Positions 62,405-64,000 of a stretch of DNA of 64,000 nt are shown here, piece by piece. Made by a program: the position numbers and the translations under genes. The stretch is from Cyclobacteriaceae bacterium (GTDB taxonomy: Bacteria > Bacteroidota > Bacteroidia > Cytophagales > Cyclobacteriaceae): contig CATQIH010000033.1 of NCBI GenBank assembly GCA_958296015.1, positions 58,941 to 122,940 on the forward strand, read 5' to 3'. A model generated the notes under the pieces. The model saw only the letters and a list, made by a program, of their open reading frames with translations. It was not told where the DNA came from and searched no databases. Position 1 is the first letter of the stretch; the number at the start of each line of letters is the position of its first letter.

Positions 62405-63808
62405 ATGAGAAATAATCTAATTCAGGCTTTATTCAATGCCGGAGCCAACGATCAGTCATTGCCCCCTTACTTATTGAGAAGGGTTAGGTCAACAAACGTC
62501 ACTACGCTGGGCATGATATTTTTTGTAACCTTGCCCTTTATCATCATCTCTCTCATCTATATGCCTCCGCTGGCTATCATCCCACTAGTGGGTGCTTTTA
62601 CTTGTATAGGTGCTATCGCAGCCAACTTCCTGGGAGGTTTCCGGTATTCAAGGCTTTTTGTATCCATATTGCCTGTATGGGAAGCAACGCTGTATAATGC
62701 TATGTTATGCAATCCCGGAGATGCCCCTGTAAGTAGTATATACCTGTTCTCTATCAGTATGATGCTGGCTCCTTTTGTGATGTTTGATCTGAAAGAAAAG
62801 GGCTTTTTAATTGTATCGCTGCTGCTAAGTTCGCTGTGTATCTTTATGTTTCCTTTGCTGTGTGATTGGTTTACGGTAGACTATGATGCCGAGCTGGTGC
62901 AATCATATGTCAAGTTGCTTGAAACAGGTTGGTTGAATTATGTGACGGTGTGTTCGGCTGTTGTCACGGCCATTGGTTTTATGTTGGGACTGGCTATTAT
63001 CAACAGAAATGCCGAGCGGGAAAGTGAGGCGATGCGACAGGAAACAGAAATGCAGAAAGAGCAGTTGCAACAGGAAAAGGTACAGCGTGAGCAGGATATG
63101 CAACAGCTTCAACAGGCCCAGGTGCTGGAGAAAAAGAGGCAGTGGACTAACGAAGGACTTACTAATCTGTCGGATATTTTGCGTGGCAATTTTCAGGAGC
63201 AGGAGATGTTTGACAGTATTTTGTCTATGATGGTAAAAAACCTTCGGGCAAACCAGGGCGGGTTGTATGTTGTCGACAATGACGAGGACGACAGCCAGGT
63301 GCGTATTGGTTTAAAATCTTGTTATGCTTACGGGCGTAAAAAGTTTATGGAAAAGCAGTTTGCACCGGGAGAAGGTTTGCTGGGACAAGCCTATCTGGAA
63401 GAAGAAGCGATTCATATGACTGAGCTGCCACAGGACTATACCACCATTACTTCAGGGCTGGGAGAAGCCACACCTAGTGCATTGCTGATTGTGCCACTCA
63501 AGGTGAACGATACTGTTGAAGGGATGCTGGAAATGGCATCTTTCAACAAATTTGAAGCACACGAGCTGGAGTTTATCCATAAAGCAGGCGAGAGCATTGC
63601 TGCTTATATTCAGAATAACCGGGTTAATACACAAACCAAAGTATTGCTGGAAAAAGCACATGAGCAGACAGCGCAACTTCGGGAGCAGGAAGAAGAGATG
63701 CGACAGAATATGGAAGAACTCTCCGCCACCCAAGAAGAGATGCGCCGCAAAGAACAGGAGTATCAGCGTATCATCCAGGAGCTGCAAAGTGCCGCTACCG
63801 AGATGTAA
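62405..63808 (+). CDS. GAF-domain membrane protein (signalling type)
   Basis: A 467-residue inner-membrane protein. The N-terminal 200 residues hold about six TM helices; a coiled coil follows (EAMRQETEMQKEQLQQEKVQ, about 208-245). The GAF domain lies at about 255-400 (LRANQGGLYVVDNDEDD, FAPGEGLLGQAYLEEE, SALLIVPLKVNDTVEGMLEMAS). It ends in a second coiled coil (REQEEEMRQNMEELSATQEEM). No kinase or cyclase domain is present, so it could be a receptor-like sensor acting through the coiled coil. A further partner may lie beyond the window. Confidence 0.85.
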   Translation: MRNNLIQALFNAGANDQSLPPYLLRRVRSTNVTTLGMIFFVTLPFIIISLIYMPPLAIIPLVGAFTCIGAIAANFLGGFRYSRLFVSILPVWEATLYNAMLCNPGDAPVSSIYLFSISMMLAPFVMFDLKEKGFLIVSLLLSSLCIFMFPLLCDWFTVDYDAELVQSYVKLLETGWLNYVTVCSAVVTAIGFMLGLAIINRNAERESEAMRQETEMQKEQLQQEKVQREQDMQQLQQAQVLEKKRQWTNEGLTNLSDILRGNFQEQEMFDSILSMMVKNLRANQGGLYVVDNDEDDSQVRIGLKSCYAYGRKKFMEKQFAPGEGLLGQAYLEEEAIHMTELPQDYTTITSGLGEATPSALLIVPLKVNDTVEGMLEMASFNKFEAHELEFIHKAGESIAAYIQNNRVNTQTKVLLEKAHEQTAQLREQEEEMRQNMEELSATQEEMRRKEQEYQRIIQELQSAATEM

Positions 63809-64000
63809 ATGTGTTAGCAGGCGTTACGCCTAATACTAAGTTAAATCCTTCAAGGGCTTATAGCAATGTATAAAAGCCTTTGGAAGGCTTGATGAAGTAT
63901 AATTTGCGTAACTCCTATAGCAAGTTAATCCCACAATGGAGATTTGATATTTGTGTATAATATACTTTGAGTAAGGTACAAGCCGGAGGAGAGCGGTTGA
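63809..64000. other. Terminal spacer
   Basis: Nearly 200 bp after the GAF gene. It holds a small hairpin (AAGCCTT at 63874-63880 with AAGGCTT at 63884-63890) without a T run. No gene is visible before the window ends. Confidence 0.4.

Overview
The window looks like a chromosomal segment of a Bacteroidota bacterium, most likely of the Cytophagales type. No single marker proves this. The evidence is the combination of typical families (DUF2911, DUF4142, DUF4268, DUF6261, DUF6364/PIN, WbqC, Wzi, CHRD lipoproteins, SUMF1-like domains), A-rich start regions without strong Shine-Dalgarno sequences, and a TTG-N19-TAnnTTTG promoter upstream of the DEAD-box helicase. I saw no tRNA, rRNA or CRISPR array.

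Layout. 1-16 kb: the 3' end of mnmE, then mostly single housekeeping or hypothetical genes. These include an FMN reductase, an MpaB-like oxygenase, an MFS transporter, a tandem pair of DUF748 proteins, an S9 peptidase fused to a SUMF1-like domain, and an M2 peptidase. 16.6-30.1 kb: a surface-polysaccharide locus built as two convergent operons. The plus-strand operon has an aminotransferase, WbqC, a NeuD-like acyltransferase, a beta-propeller glycosidase-like protein, a StrG-like dioxygenase and two GT2 enzymes. The minus-strand operon has a Wzm/Wzt-type ABC exporter, a Gfo/Idh oxidoreductase, a FemAB/GNAT-like protein, a formyltransferase, a second aminotransferase and a GT1 enzyme. Together they suggest an exported glycan with N-acylated or N-formylated amino sugars. 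30-32.5 kb: a lipoprotein, a Wzi fragment and a frameshifted SGNH hydrolase. 32.6-39.1 kb: an envelope or ion-homeostasis group (small lipoprotein, 581-aa repeat membrane protein, K+ channel, DUF421, FUSC). 39.3-41.9 kb: a PIN toxin-antitoxin pair and a DEAD-box helicase with a long leader.

42-53 kb is an accessory, decaying region. It holds an IS66-type element with intact 13-bp ends, A+T-rich cassette-like gene pairs (AraC plus NAD(P)-binding protein; Crp plus NTF2-like protein), a hicA stub, a two-component sensor pseudogene with in-frame stops, a dead IS5-like element, a multiply frameshifted secreted protein, and an eroded 42-bp tandem repeat that encodes 14-residue units. 53-64 kb returns to intact genes: CHRD lipoprotein, App1-like phosphatase, Gfo/Idh, DUF2911, DUF4142, a compact acyl-CoA dehydrogenase / PIG-L deacetylase / NodS-like methyltransferase / GT2 cluster, and a GAF-domain membrane protein.

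The two observations I find most interesting are these. A 100-bp palindromic MITE-like element with a 9-bp target duplication is inserted in frame near the 3' end of the App1-like gene. The four-gene cluster at 58.3-62.0 kb has enzyme logic resembling NodC-NodB-NodS chemistry. Many apparent frameshifts at 25-32 kb and 48-50 kb fall in short homopolymers, so part of the decay may be sequencing error.
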